64,000 nucleotides of DNA from positions 62,001 through 126,000 of the forward strand of contig NZ_JARXVH010000005.1 of the NCBI RefSeq assembly GCF_029892565.1, written 5' to 3'. Source of the DNA: Streptomyces pseudovenezuelae. Its GTDB lineage: Bacteria > Actinomycetota > Actinomycetes > Streptomycetales > Streptomycetaceae. The notes beneath the pieces are model-generated. The model saw only the letters and a list, made by a program, of their open reading frames with translations, was not told where the DNA came from and ran no database searches. A program made the translations under genes and the position numbers. How positions within the stretch are numbered: position 1 is the stretch's first letter; every line of letters begins with the position of its first letter. Shown in pieces: positions 38,609 through 47,242 of the stretch.

Positions 38609-39982
38609 ATGCCGACCGACCGGACCCTCCCGCACAAGCAACTACTGGACGATCACCGCGAGTTGAAGGGACCGCGCCCCTCCCCCGGCCTCACCCTCTC
38701 CGCCGCTCTCCTCGGCTTCTCGTTGATCACCCTCGACGCGTCCGTGGTGAACGTGGCCCTGCCCTCGATCGGCTCCGCGCTCGGTGCCGGGCTGTCGGGC
38801 CTGCAGTGGGTGGTGGACGCGTACACGCTCGCGTTCGCCGCGCTGATGCTCTCCACCGGGGCCTTCGCGGACCGGGCCGGCGCGAGCCGTGCCTACGCCC
38901 TGGGCATCGCGGTGTTCACGCTGGCCTCGGCGGCCTGCGGACTGGCGCCGAACCTGCCGGCGCTGATCGGGGCGCGGGTGGCGCAGGGGGTCGCGGCGGC
39001 CGTGGTGCTGCCGGCCTCGCTCGCCCTGGTCCGGCAGGCGTACCCCGATCCGGCCCGCCGGTCCCGGGCGGTGGCGACGTGGGCGGCCGGCGGCGCGGTG
39101 GCGATGGCCCTGGGCCCGGTCGCGGGCGGCGCGCTGACGACGGCCTGGGACTGGCGGGCCATCTTCTTCATCAACCTGCCGCTCGGCGCACTGGCCCTGC
39201 TCCTGCTGGTCCGGGCACCCCGCTCACCACGCCGTCCGGCCCCGCTGGACCTCCCGGGCCAGCTGACCGCGGTGATCACCCTCACCGCCGTCACCTTCGC
39301 GGTGATCGAGGGCGGCGCGACGGGCCTGGCGGCGCTGGCGGTGGCGGTCGCGGCCGGAGCGGCCTTCGTCCTCATCGAGTCGCGCCACCCCCACCCGGTG
39401 GTCCCGCTGGGCCTGTTCCGCGACCGGACCGTCTCGGCGGCCGTCGCCGCCGGCGCGGCGTGCAGCGTGGCCTTCTACGGCGTGGTCTTCCTCTTCTCCC
39501 TCTTCCTCCAGCAGATCCAGGACCACTCCGCGCTCTACGCCGGACTGATGTTCCTGCCGATGGCCGGCCTGATCTCGATCACCAACGTGATCGCCGGAAA
39601 GCTGACGGGCCGCTACGGCCCCCGCCTGCCGATGCTGGTGGGCCAGGCCCTGGCGGCGGCCGGACTCCTGCTTCTGCTGTACGTCGACGAGGGCACGTCC
39701 CCGGTGCTGGTGGCGGCGCTCCTCGTACCGATGGCCGTCGGCTGCGCGCTGACGGTCCCGCCGCTGACCGTGGCCATGATGGACGCGGTGCCGGCCGAGC
39801 GGGCCGGACTCGCGGCGGGCGTGCTCAACTCGGCCCGTCAGGTGGCGGGCGGCCTGGGGATCGCGGCCTTCGGGGCGTTGGTGGCCAACGGATTCGTCGC
39901 GGGCCTACGGGCGAGCCTGGCCATCAGCGCGGCCCTGCTCCTCCTGACCTGCCTGCTCAGCTTCCGTCGCGCAGGTCGCTAG
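38609..39982 (+). CDS. MFS multidrug exporter, DHA2 (14-TM) family
   Basis: The 457-residue membrane protein has the drug:H+ antiporter motifs: LDASVVNVALPSI (motif D), QWVVDAYTLAFAALMLSTGAFADRAGASRAY (motif A region), and GARVAQGVAAAVVLPASLALV (motif C-like). Hydrophobic segments number 13-14, as in the DHA2 group. The substrate is unknown. ATG at 38609; the AraC-type gene is divergent. The last 26 bp overlap the 3' end of the opposing DUF1349-like gene. Confidence 0.88.
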   Translation: MPTDRTLPHKQLLDDHRELKGPRPSPGLTLSAALLGFSLITLDASVVNVALPSIGSALGAGLSGLQWVVDAYTLAFAALMLSTGAFADRAGASRAYALGIAVFTLASAACGLAPNLPALIGARVAQGVAAAVVLPASLALVRQAYPDPARRSRAVATWAAGGAVAMALGPVAGGALTTAWDWRAIFFINLPLGALALLLLVRAPRSPRRPAPLDLPGQLTAVITLTAVTFAVIEGGATGLAALAVAVAAGAAFVLIESRHPHPVVPLGLFRDRTVSAAVAAGAACSVAFYGVVFLFSLFLQQIQDHSALYAGLMFLPMAGLISITNVIAGKLTGRYGPRLPMLVGQALAAAGLLLLLYVDEGTSPVLVAALLVPMAVGCALTVPPLTVAMMDAVPAERAGLAAGVLNSARQVAGGLGIAAFGALVANGFVAGLRASLAISAALLLLTCLLSFRRAGR

Positions 39983-40565
39983 GCCAGCTGTCCCGGAACT
40001 CGATGTGGTCGTACGTCACGACACACCCCTCCCCCATCGGCGACTGCGTCATGAACCCGACCAGTGCCGCGTCCGTCTCCTTCTCCCCGCCCAGCGTGAA
40101 CAGCCGGACGAAGGTCCAGCGTTCACCGTCCCGAGAGGCGTGAAAGGCGAAGGCCCGTCCGGTCCGGCTGACCCGCAGCCACACCGAACTCCCTTCCACG
40201 CTGAAGGAGTTGGCGTCATCGGAGTGCCCCCGGGTGACCACCGTGCAGACGGTGGGCACATCCGGGGAGTACTCCAGACAGAGCTTCGCCCAGGCCCGGT
40301 CACCGACATGGACGTAGAGCACCCCGGCATCGAAGGCCTTGGCAAATCCGACGGTGACCCGAGCGATCAGCTGGAAGTCCCCGTCCGGCGCCCCGAGCAA
40401 CCGGGGCGCGTCGGCGGCGGGGTCCAGTCCCTCATCGGTAGGCGGTACGAATCGGTCCTGCCGAGGCCCGGCCCACCCGGTGAGGACGCCGTCCTCGTGA
40501 GACCAATTACCGGCAGGTCCATAGGTACGGAGGCCGAAGGGCAGTTCGGAAAGTTCCAAGTCCAT
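39957..40565 (-). CDS. DUF1349/concanavalin-like lectin-fold protein
   Basis: The 202-residue cytoplasmic protein resembles the DUF1349 beta-sandwich family, recalled from LLGAPDGDFQLIARVTVGF, DAGVLYVHVGDRAWAKLCLEYSPD, VVTRGHSDDANSF, VWLRVSRTGRAFAFHASRDGERW and FMTQSPMGEGC. No enzyme activity is established; the fold suggests sugar or ligand binding. Its 3' end overlaps the MFS gene by 26 bp on the opposite strand. It has no close partners. Confidence 0.75.
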   Translation of the reverse strand: MDLELSELPFGLRTYGPAGNWSHEDGVLTGWAGPRQDRFVPPTDEGLDPAADAPRLLGAPDGDFQLIARVTVGFAKAFDAGVLYVHVGDRAWAKLCLEYSPDVPTVCTVVTRGHSDDANSFSVEGSSVWLRVSRTGRAFAFHASRDGERWTFVRLFTLGGEKETDAALVGFMTQSPMGEGCVVTYDHIEFRDSWPSDLRDGS

Positions 40566-40596
40566 CCACTGAGTCTCTCAGGTCCCGTCTGCCTGC

Positions 40597-40640
40597 CTAG
40601 GGGCGCGGGGAACTGCGCGACCAGCCACAACGAACCTTTG
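40597..40640. repeat. Dispersed Streptomyces-type intergenic repeat
   Basis: The stretch beginning CTAGGGGCGCGGGGAACTGC and continuing GCGACCAGCCACAACGAA matches, by recollection, a family of multi-copy intergenic sequences in Streptomyces. It fills the gap between the DUF1349-like and aldehyde dehydrogenase genes and runs close to the latter's stop. Copy number cannot be counted from this window. Confidence 0.5.
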
Positions 40641-40668
40641 GCCCGCGAACTACCGCACCCCTGCGGCG

Positions 40669-42228
40669 CTACCGCTCCAAACGCCCATCAAACCGACGGG
40701 GCAACCCCAACGAGTTCTCATCCCGAAGCTCAACCGGCAGCAGAGCCTCAGGCACCCCCTGATAGACAACCGGCCGCATCCACCGCTCAACAGCCGTCCC
40801 ACCAACGGACGTCGACGTCGAAGTGGTCGCCGGGTACGGCCCCCCGTGATGCTGAGCCGCAGCCACAGCCACACCCGTAGGCCACCCATTCACCAGCACA
40901 CGCCCCGCCAGCGGCGTCAACTCGGCCAGGATCTCCGCCCCGCGACCCTCACCGTCCGCTTCCTCCGAAGACAAGTGAACCGTCGCCGTCAGATTCCCGG
41001 GCAGCCGAGAGAGCACTCCCCGCAGCTCACCCTCGTCCTCGTAGCGAGCGACAACCGTCACCGGCCCGAAGCACTCCTCCAGAAGCAGGTCGTACGCCCC
41101 CTCGGCAGCCAACTTCTCCGCCGCCACCGTAAGGAACCCCGCACTGACCGTGTGCTGACTCCCCGCCCCCGGAGTCACCGGAGTCTCGACCTCGGCCAAC
41201 TCGGCCCGCTCGGCGACTCCGGCGATGAAGTTGTCCCGCATCCGGTGATCGAGAAGCACCCCGGCCTCGGTGTCACTCACGGCATCCGTCAGCGACTTCA
41301 CCAGCCGATCACCCGCCGCCCCGGCAGGCGCGAGCACCAGCCCGGGCTTGACGCAGAACTGCCCGACACCGAGCGTCATCGAACCCGCAAGACCCGCACC
41401 GATCGCCTCGGCCCGCTCGGCCGCGGCGGCCTCGGTGATCACGACAGGATTCAGCGACCCCAGCTCACCGTGGAACGGAATCGGCGCCGGACGCGCGGCG
41501 GCCGCGTCGAACAGCGCCCGCCCCCCGCGTACCGACCCGGTGAAACCGGCCGCGGCGACCAGCGGGTGCTCGACCAGCTCGACACCCGCCTCGAAACCGT
41601 GCACCAGACCGACGACACCGGCCGGGATGCCGTGCACGGCGGCGGCCCGACGCAGCACCTTGGCGACCAGCTCGGACAGGGCCGGATGGTCGGGGTGGGC
41701 CTTGACGACGACCGGGCAGCCGGCGGCCAGCGCACTCGCGGTGTCGCCGCCGGCGACCGAGAAGGCGAAGGGGAAGTTGGAGGCCGAGTAGACGGCGACG
41801 ACGCCCAGCGGCACCTTGTACCGGCGCAGGTCCGGGATCGGCGGGGTCGCGGTGGCGTCGGGGTGGTTGATGATCACGTCGAGGAAGGCGCCCTCGTCGA
41901 CGATGCCGGCGAACGCGCGCAACTGGTAGCAGGTGCGGGCGAGTTCGCCGGTGAGCCGGACCGGGCCGAGCGCGGTCTCCGCGTCGGCGGTCTCGACGAG
42001 ACCGTCCTTGGCGGCTTCCAGCTGATCAGCGGCGGTGCGCAGGAAGGCCGAGCGGACCGCGCGGTCGGCGAGCGAGGCGCGCGCCTCGTGGGCGGCGCGG
42101 ACGGTGACGTCCACCTCCTGGGCTGTGGCCTCCACCGCAACCTGCTCGCGCTGCTTCCCGGTACGGGGGTCGACACTCCAGACTGGTGCTGCTGCCACCG
42201 CGGGTCCCTCCAGGTATATCTGGGTCAT
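40669..42228 (-). CDS. Aldehyde dehydrogenase (2,5-dioxovalerate / alpha-ketoglutaric semialdehyde type)
   Basis: The 519-residue enzyme belongs to the branch that oxidises alpha-ketoglutaric semialdehyde to 2-oxoglutarate, the last step in catabolism of hexarates, pentonates or hydroxyproline. VYSASNFPFAFSVAGGDTASALAAGCPVVVKAHP and the catalytic cysteine in LGVGQFCVKPGLV match this group; HGELGSLNPVVI carries the general-base glutamate. No other gene of those pathways is adjacent. ATG at 42228, divergent from an IclR-type regulator. The C-terminus reaches into the repeat-rich gap. Confidence 0.86.
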   Translation of the reverse strand: MTQIYLEGPAVAAAPVWSVDPRTGKQREQVAVEATAQEVDVTVRAAHEARASLADRAVRSAFLRTAADQLEAAKDGLVETADAETALGPVRLTGELARTCYQLRAFAGIVDEGAFLDVIINHPDATATPPIPDLRRYKVPLGVVAVYSASNFPFAFSVAGGDTASALAAGCPVVVKAHPDHPALSELVAKVLRRAAAVHGIPAGVVGLVHGFEAGVELVEHPLVAAAGFTGSVRGGRALFDAAAARPAPIPFHGELGSLNPVVITEAAAAERAEAIGAGLAGSMTLGVGQFCVKPGLVLAPAGAAGDRLVKSLTDAVSDTEAGVLLDHRMRDNFIAGVAERAELAEVETPVTPGAGSQHTVSAGFLTVAAEKLAAEGAYDLLLEECFGPVTVVARYEDEGELRGVLSRLPGNLTATVHLSSEEADGEGRGAEILAELTPLAGRVLVNGWPTGVAVAAAQHHGGPYPATTSTSTSVGGTAVERWMRPVVYQGVPEALLPVELRDENSLGLPRRFDGRLER

Positions 42229-42239
42229 TCACCAGTGTT

Positions 42240-42257
42240 CGTTCGATATGCTGAACG
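42240..42257. promoter_or_regulatory. Candidate IclR operator
   Basis: CGTTC (42240-42244) and GAACG (42253-42257) form an inverted repeat around GATATGCT, within the 92 bp between the divergent aldehyde dehydrogenase and IclR genes. Length and position suit an autoregulated IclR site; no experimental match is known to me. Confidence 0.45.
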
Positions 42258-42320
42258 CTGTCTCTGATGATGAATATGCTGTTGGAGACTATTTCCCGTC
42301 CAACGAAGGGGTCAAGGGCG

Positions 42321-43094
42321 ATGTCGGCAGGCGAGACAGGCGGCGGGGCGCAGGTCAAGTCCGCGGTGCGGACCGTGGAATTGCTGGAGTACTTCGCCGG
42401 TCGCCCCGGTATGCACTCGCTCGCGTCGGTGCAGGAAGCCGTCGGATATCCCAAGTCCAGCCTGTACATGCTGCTGCGCACCCTGGTCGAACTGGGCTGG
42501 GTGGAGACGGACGCGACGGGCACACGGTACGGGATCGGCGTACGGGCGCTGTTGGTCGGCACGTCGTACATCGACGGCGACGAGGTGGTCGCGGCGGCGC
42601 GGCCGACGCTGGACCGGCTCTCGGACGACACGACCGAGACGATCCACCTGGCCCGCCTCGACGGCACGAACGTGGTCTACCTGGCCACCCGCCAGTCGCA
42701 GCACTATCTGCGCCCCTTCACCCGGGTCGGCCGCCGGCTGCCGGCGCACTCGACCTCCCTGGGCAAGGCGCTGCTGAGCACCTACAGCGACGAGCAGGTC
42801 CGCAAGATGCTCCCCGAGACGCTGCCGGCGCTGACGGAGCACACGATCACCGACCGCGAGAAGCTGATCGAGGAACTCCACCAGGTCCGGGAGCAGGGCT
42901 TCGCGGTGGACCGCGAGGAGAACACGCTGGGGCTGCGCTGCTTCGGTGTGGCGATCCCGTACCGCACCCCGGCTCGGGACGCGATCAGTTGCTCGGTGCC
43001 GGTGGCGCGGCTGACGCCCGCGCACGAACAGATGGTGAAGGACGCGCTGTTCGACGCGCGTGACCGACTGACGCTGGCGACCCGGAGGCTCTGA
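42321..43094 (+). CDS. IclR-family transcriptional regulator
   Basis: The 257-residue protein has an N-terminal winged helix (SAVRTVELLEYFAGRPGMHSLASVQEAVGYPKSSLYMLLRTL) and a C-terminal effector domain (THE segment LPAHSTSLGKALLSTY, CFGVAIPYRTPARDAISCSVPV). It likely controls the divergent aldehyde dehydrogenase in response to a sugar-acid metabolite. ATG at 42321 has GAAGGGG nine bases upstream; the open frame begins at 42267. A GNAT gene follows after 4 bp and may be co-transcribed. Confidence 0.88.
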   Translation: MSAGETGGGAQVKSAVRTVELLEYFAGRPGMHSLASVQEAVGYPKSSLYMLLRTLVELGWVETDATGTRYGIGVRALLVGTSYIDGDEVVAAARPTLDRLSDDTTETIHLARLDGTNVVYLATRQSQHYLRPFTRVGRRLPAHSTSLGKALLSTYSDEQVRKMLPETLPALTEHTITDREKLIEELHQVREQGFAVDREENTLGLRCFGVAIPYRTPARDAISCSVPVARLTPAHEQMVKDALFDARDRLTLATRRL

Positions 43095-43098
43095 ACGC

Positions 43099-43569
43099 AT
43101 GGACGTCGTACTGCGCCCGGTCCACGACAGCGATCTGCCGGTCTTCTACCGGCAGTTGAACGACCCGGAGTCGCTGCGCATGGCCGCCTTCACTCCCGCG
43201 GACCCGGCCGACCGGGACGCCTTCGACGCGCACTGGAAGCGGATCCGGGCCTCCTCCGCCGTCCAGTGGGCCGTCCTCGCCGACGGTGACGTGGTGGGCA
43301 GCGCGGCGGTGTACGGGGAGCCGGGCGAGCGCGAGGTCACCTACTGGGTGGACCGCGCCTACTGGGGGCAGGGGATCGCCACGGCCGCGCTGCGGGCGCT
43401 GCTCGCCGAGACACCCGAACGCCCGCTGTACGCACGGGCGGCGGCGGACAACGCGGGGTCGCGGCGGGTCCTGGAGAAGTGCGGCTTCCGCGTCACGGCG
43501 CGGACGAGCGGGTACGCGAACGCGCGGGGCGAGGAGATCGACGAGGTCGTGCTGACGCTGGAGGGTTGA
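43099..43569 (+). CDS. GNAT-family N-acetyltransferase (RimJ/RimL type)
   Basis: The 156-residue protein matches the RimJ/RimL-like acetyltransferase pattern: VLRPVHDSDLPVFYRQLNDPES, WAVLADGDVVGSAAVYG, VTYWVDRAYWGQGIATAALRALL (acetyl-CoA loop) and NAGSRRVLEKCGFRV. The substrate may be a protein N-terminus or small amine. It starts 4 bp after the IclR stop and ends 6 bp before the sensor kinase gene. Confidence 0.87.
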   Translation: MDVVLRPVHDSDLPVFYRQLNDPESLRMAAFTPADPADRDAFDAHWKRIRASSAVQWAVLADGDVVGSAAVYGEPGEREVTYWVDRAYWGQGIATAALRALLAETPERPLYARAAADNAGSRRVLEKCGFRVTARTSGYANARGEEIDEVVLTLEG

Positions 43570-43575
43570 GGACCG

Positions 43576-44943
43576 TTGCGGCGGTTCGAGGGGGGCGGTT
43601 CGGCGGCCGGGACGGTGGTCACGACGGCGGTCGAATCGACGGGCGGGGTACGGGAGTTCGCGCGGCTGCTGCTGGGGCGGCGGGCCCGGCTGCGCTGGGT
43701 CCATCTGATCCTCGGTGGCGCGCTCGCCATGCCGTACGTCCTGCTCGGCGAGGTCTTCGTCGGTCCGATCACCGGCTCGCAGAACGTCTTCGGGGACTTC
43801 CGCCTCCAACTCCTCTCCTTCGCCGCCGGGTTGCCGCTGGCCGCCGCCACCTCACTGTTCCCGCTGACCCGCCCGCTGGAGGCGAGCGCCGTCCGGTGGC
43901 TGTGCGGGGTCGACGCGGACCTGCTCGTCTACGGTCCCGCGCGCACCCGGGCCGCGAAGGGGCGGACGGCGGCCTGGTTCACGCTGCACCTCGGGTTCGG
44001 CGGGATCGTCGCCGGGATGTCGCTGGCCGTGCCGCCGTTCGCCGTCGTCCTGATCGTGCTGCCGCTCTTCGCGTGGCTGCGCGACAGCCGGCTCGGGCTG
44101 CCCGAAGTCCTCGGCCACACCTGGGCGTTGGCGCTCTCGCCGGTCGCGGGCATCGCGTGTCTGCTCGCGCTCGCGGGGTGCGCGGCCGGTGCCGGGGCGC
44201 TGCTGGCGCGCTGGGCACCGGCGCTGCTCGGGCCCGCCCCGGAGGACCGGCTCGCGGCGGCCGAGGCCCGCGCCGCCGACCTCGCGGTACGCAACCGGCT
44301 CGCCCGCGAGCTGCACGACTCCGTCGGCCACGCGCTCAGCGCGGTCACCCTCCAGGCGAGCGCGGCCCGACGTGTCCTGGACTCCGACCCGGAGTTCGTC
44401 CGCGAGGCGCTGGCCGCGATCGAGGACACCACGCGTCGCACGGTCGGCGAACTGGACGCCGTCCTGGGCGTGTTGAGAGACGGCGACACCCCGGGCACCG
44501 GCCCGGCCCCCACGCTCGCCGTCGACCTCGGCGGGTTGCTGCGCCGCGTCCGCGCGGGTGGCCTCCGGCTGACGGCGACCCTGACCGCCGACCCCGAAAC
44601 CCTGCCGCCGGTGCTGTCCCGCGAGGCCTACCGCATCGTCCAGGAGGGCCTGAGCAACGCCGTCCGGCACGCCGGCGACGACGTGGAGGTGACGCTGCGC
44701 GTCGAACTCGCCGAGGGTCACCTGGAGATCACCGTCGAGAACCCCCTCGTCCCGTCCGACTCCCAACGCCCCGGCGGCGGTCACGGCCTGCGCGGCATCG
44801 CGGACCGGGCGCGGTTGCTGGGCGGGACGGTGGAGGCGGGAGCGGGAGCGGGGACGGGTAGTGGGGGTTCGGAGGGCGCGAGTCCGCAAGGCGCCGGGAT
44901 GTGGCGTCTCCACGTACGCCTGCCGGTGAAGTTCCCGGCATGA
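43576..44943 (+). CDS. Two-component sensor histidine kinase (NarL-type partner)
   Basis: The ~455-residue protein has several hydrophobic segments in residues ~40-215, then a HisKA_3 dimerisation domain with the phospho-accepting histidine in LARELHDSVGHALSAVTLQASAARR. The ATPase domain has REAYRIVQEGLSNAVRHAGD (N box) and GGGHGLRGIADRARLLGG. A Gly/Ser-rich insert lies just before the last strand. The TTG start at 43576 is uncertain; GTG codons 40 bp later are possible. It is followed after 49 bp by its response regulator gene. The signal sensed is unknown. Confidence 0.88.
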   Translation: MRRFEGGGSAAGTVVTTAVESTGGVREFARLLLGRRARLRWVHLILGGALAMPYVLLGEVFVGPITGSQNVFGDFRLQLLSFAAGLPLAAATSLFPLTRPLEASAVRWLCGVDADLLVYGPARTRAAKGRTAAWFTLHLGFGGIVAGMSLAVPPFAVVLIVLPLFAWLRDSRLGLPEVLGHTWALALSPVAGIACLLALAGCAAGAGALLARWAPALLGPAPEDRLAAAEARAADLAVRNRLARELHDSVGHALSAVTLQASAARRVLDSDPEFVREALAAIEDTTRRTVGELDAVLGVLRDGDTPGTGPAPTLAVDLGGLLRRVRAGGLRLTATLTADPETLPPVLSREAYRIVQEGLSNAVRHAGDDVEVTLRVELAEGHLEITVENPLVPSDSQRPGGGHGLRGIADRARLLGGTVEAGAGAGTGSGGSEGASPQGAGMWRLHVRLPVKFPA

Positions 44944-44992
44944 ACCGACCCCCGGCCCGCCTTCCCTTCCCACCTGAGCCGAAGGACCCCGC

Positions 44993-45688
44993 ATGTCCGA
45001 GCCCCACCCGCCGATCCGGATCGTCCTCGCCGACGACGAGCGCATGGTCCGTACCGCGCTGCGCGCCATCCTCTCCGCCGAGCCCGATCTGGAGGTGGTC
45101 GGTGAGGCGGCGAGCGGGGACGAGGCGGTGTCCGTCGTGCGGGAACTGCGGCCCGACGTCGTGCTCATGGACGTACGAATGCCCGGGATCGACGGCATCC
45201 GGGCCACCGAGGAGATCCTCGCCGCGCTCGACGAGCCGCCCCGGATCGTCGTCGTGACCACCTTCGAGAACGACTCCTACGTGTACGAGGCGCTGCGCGC
45301 CGGAGCGGCCGGGTTCCTGCTGAAGCGGGCCGACGCCGACGCGCTCGTCCAGGCCGTACGGCTCGTCGCGCGCAGCGACAACCTGCTGTTCCCGTCGGCC
45401 CTGCGGACGCTGGCCGCCGAGCACGCGCGCGCGTACGTGACGCCACCGGAGTGGGTGGCGCGGCTCACCGGCCGGGAGAGCGAGGTGCTGCGGCACCTGG
45501 CGGAGGGGCTGACGAACGCGGAGATCGCCCACCGGATGGAGGTCGGCCCGGCCACCGTGAAGTCGCACGTGGCGTCCGTACTGGCGAAGACCGGCACCAG
45601 GGATCGCACCCAGGCGGTGATCGCGGCGTACGAGGCGGGTTTCCTAGGGTTCAGAGGCTCCCGGGGCGGACCAGACCGGTCCTTTTGA
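44993..45688 (+). CDS. LuxR/NarL-family response regulator
   Basis: The 231-residue protein has a receiver domain (IVLADDERMVRTALRAIL, phospho-acceptor aspartate in VVLMDVRMPGIDGI, VVTTFENDSYVYEALRAGAAGFLLKRA) and a LuxR-type HTH (LTGRESEVLRHLAEGLTNAEIAHRM, ATVKSHVASVLAKTG). It pairs with the kinase upstream. The final ~12 codons (FRGSRGGPDRSF) lie opposite the tail of a broken Lrp gene, suggesting that the original stop region was altered by the same rearrangement. Confidence 0.92.
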   Translation: MSEPHPPIRIVLADDERMVRTALRAILSAEPDLEVVGEAASGDEAVSVVRELRPDVVLMDVRMPGIDGIRATEEILAALDEPPRIVVVTTFENDSYVYEALRAGAAGFLLKRADADALVQAVRLVARSDNLLFPSALRTLAAEHARAYVTPPEWVARLTGRESEVLRHLAEGLTNAEIAHRMEVGPATVKSHVASVLAKTGTRDRTQAVIAAYEAGFLGFRGSRGGPDRSF

Positions 45689-45859
45689 CGCCGCTCAGGA
45701 TGGGGGTGACCTCGATCGTGGAGACGTGGGTGAGGGCACCGATGGTGTCGTTCAGGAAGTGGTGGAGCGCGTCGAGGTCGGCGGCGACGGCCACGAGGAG
45801 GTTGGCCGAGCCGGTGGTGGCGGAGGCGAAGCGGACCTGCGGGTGACGGCTGAGTTCCC
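45651..45859 (-). pseudogene. Lrp/AsnC regulator remnant (C-terminal fragment)
   Basis: On the reverse strand about 68 codons encode an AsnC ligand-binding tail: SRHPQVRFASATTGSANLLV, then ADLDALHHFLNDTIGALTHV and STIEVTPILSGVKRTGL before a TGA. A complete protein would have ~150 residues with an N-terminal HTH, which is missing; the match breaks off near 45859, where esterase sequence on the other strand begins. It overlaps the end of the response regulator gene. Confidence 0.75.
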
Positions 45860-46273
45860 GGCCCGTCCGAGATCTACCAGCGGTACGCCGCCCGGCTCGA
45901 AGTGCCCACCGCGGCGCGGGTGTTCACCGCGGTGCAGACCGACGAGCTGTTCCGCGACGGTTCGATGCGGATCGCCGACCACCACGCGGCGGGTGGCAAC
46001 GCGACGTACGTCTACGAGTTCGACTACCGGCCGGCCGAGGACGAGCATGCCCAGCACGCCTTGGGTGCCACCCACTGCGCCGACCTTCCCTTCCTCTTCA
46101 ACACCTTCGACGCCTACCCGGACAGCCCGATGCTGGGCAGGCCCACGGATGCCGTGCGCACTCTGGGCCGCACCTTCGCGACCGCGGTCGCCGAGTTCGT
46201 CACGAGCGGGTCGGTGAACGACTGGCTGCCCTATACGCCCGCGACGGCGGCACGTGTCCGACACTTCGACTGA
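45857..46273 (+). pseudogene. Type B carboxylesterase remnant (C-terminal fragment)
   Basis: About 138 codons match the C-terminus of para-nitrobenzyl-type carboxylesterases: PSEIYQRYAARLEVPTAARV, VQTDELFRDGSMRIADHHAA, YVYEFDYRP, ALGATHCADLPFLFNTFDAY (with the catalytic-histidine region) and GRTFATAVAEFVTSGSVNDW. The nucleophile domain (~350 residues) is absent. GTG 45902 could start a short frame but a functional product is unlikely. The abrupt join to the Lrp fragment marks a deletion junction. Confidence 0.75.
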
Positions 46274-46390
46274 CATGCGGCGCGTCGGCCAGGGCACATC
46301 AATCCACTTTGTTGTGACTGGCCCTGTCCTCGCCGTGAGGGCTCCCGTTGGGATGGACCTGGTTCCGCCGCAGCCGCTTGAAAGGCCTTG

Positions 46391-47239
46391 ATGACCATGC
46401 CGCGTACACGCTCGTTCCTGCAGGTCGACGTGTTTTCCACGAGCCCCTATTCCGGCAACCCGGTCGCGGTCGTCCTGGACGGGACGGATCTGACCGACGA
46501 GGAGATGCAGCGCCTGGCGCGTTGGACGAATCTGTCCGAGACGACGTTCGTGCTGCCGCCCACCGTGCCGGAGGCGGACTACCGGTTGCGGATCTTCACT
46601 CCCGACGGTGAGCTGCCGTTCGCCGGGCACCCCACCCTCGGCTCCGCGCGCGCCTGGCTGGAGGGCGGTGGCACACCCCGGCACGCCGACCACCTCGTGC
46701 AGGAGTGCGCCGCCGGCCTGGTCACCGTGCGCCGCGGCGAGGACACGCTGTCCTTCGCCGCCCCGGCACGCGTGCGTGAGGGCGCACTCGACGACGATGA
46801 TCTGGATCGGTTCGTGGCCGCGTTCGGCATCACGCGGGACCGGGTCGTGGCCCATCAGTGGGTCGACAACGGTCCCGGCTGGGCCGTGCTCCACCTGTCC
46901 TCGGCCGAGGAGGTCCTCGCCCTCGAACCCGACCTCTCCCTCATCCCGGACGCGATGGTCGGCGCGATCGGGGCCCATCCCGACGGGTTCCAGCACCGAT
47001 TCGAGATGCGTACCTTCGCTCCAAGGGTCGGCGTACCCGAGGACCCCGCGTGCGGCAGCATGAACGCCGCCGTCGGTCAGTGGCTCACCTCCACCGGCGC
47101 CGCGCCCTCCTCCTACCGGGTCTCGCAGGGCACGCGACTGGGGCGGGCGGCGAGCATCGAGATCACCGCCGACGCGGACGGCACCGTCTGGGTCAGCGGC
47201 GCCGCCGTCGTCTGCATCCGGGGCACCATCACGCTCTGA
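46391..47239 (+). CDS. PhzF-family isomerase-like protein
   Basis: The ~282-residue protein belongs to the PhzF/diaminopimelate-epimerase fold: QVDVFSTSPYSGNPVAVVLDG, the acidic residue in NLSETTFVLPP, PDGELPFAGHPTLGSARAW and EDPACGSMNAAVGQWL. In phenazine synthesis PhzF isomerises dihydrohydroxyanthranilate, but no other phenazine gene is here, so a different substrate is likely. ATG at 46391 (also 46397) after GAAAGG. It converges on the Lrp-type gene with a 3 bp gap. Confidence 0.88.
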   Translation: MTMPRTRSFLQVDVFSTSPYSGNPVAVVLDGTDLTDEEMQRLARWTNLSETTFVLPPTVPEADYRLRIFTPDGELPFAGHPTLGSARAWLEGGGTPRHADHLVQECAAGLVTVRRGEDTLSFAAPARVREGALDDDDLDRFVAAFGITRDRVVAHQWVDNGPGWAVLHLSSAEEVLALEPDLSLIPDAMVGAIGAHPDGFQHRFEMRTFAPRVGVPEDPACGSMNAAVGQWLTSTGAAPSSYRVSQGTRLGRAASIEITADADGTVWVSGAAVVCIRGTITL

Positions 47240-47242
47240 CCG

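Noticed and set aside
46388..47239. Phenazine biosynthesis gene cluster
   Set aside because: Only a PhzF-like protein is present; no other phz gene nearby.
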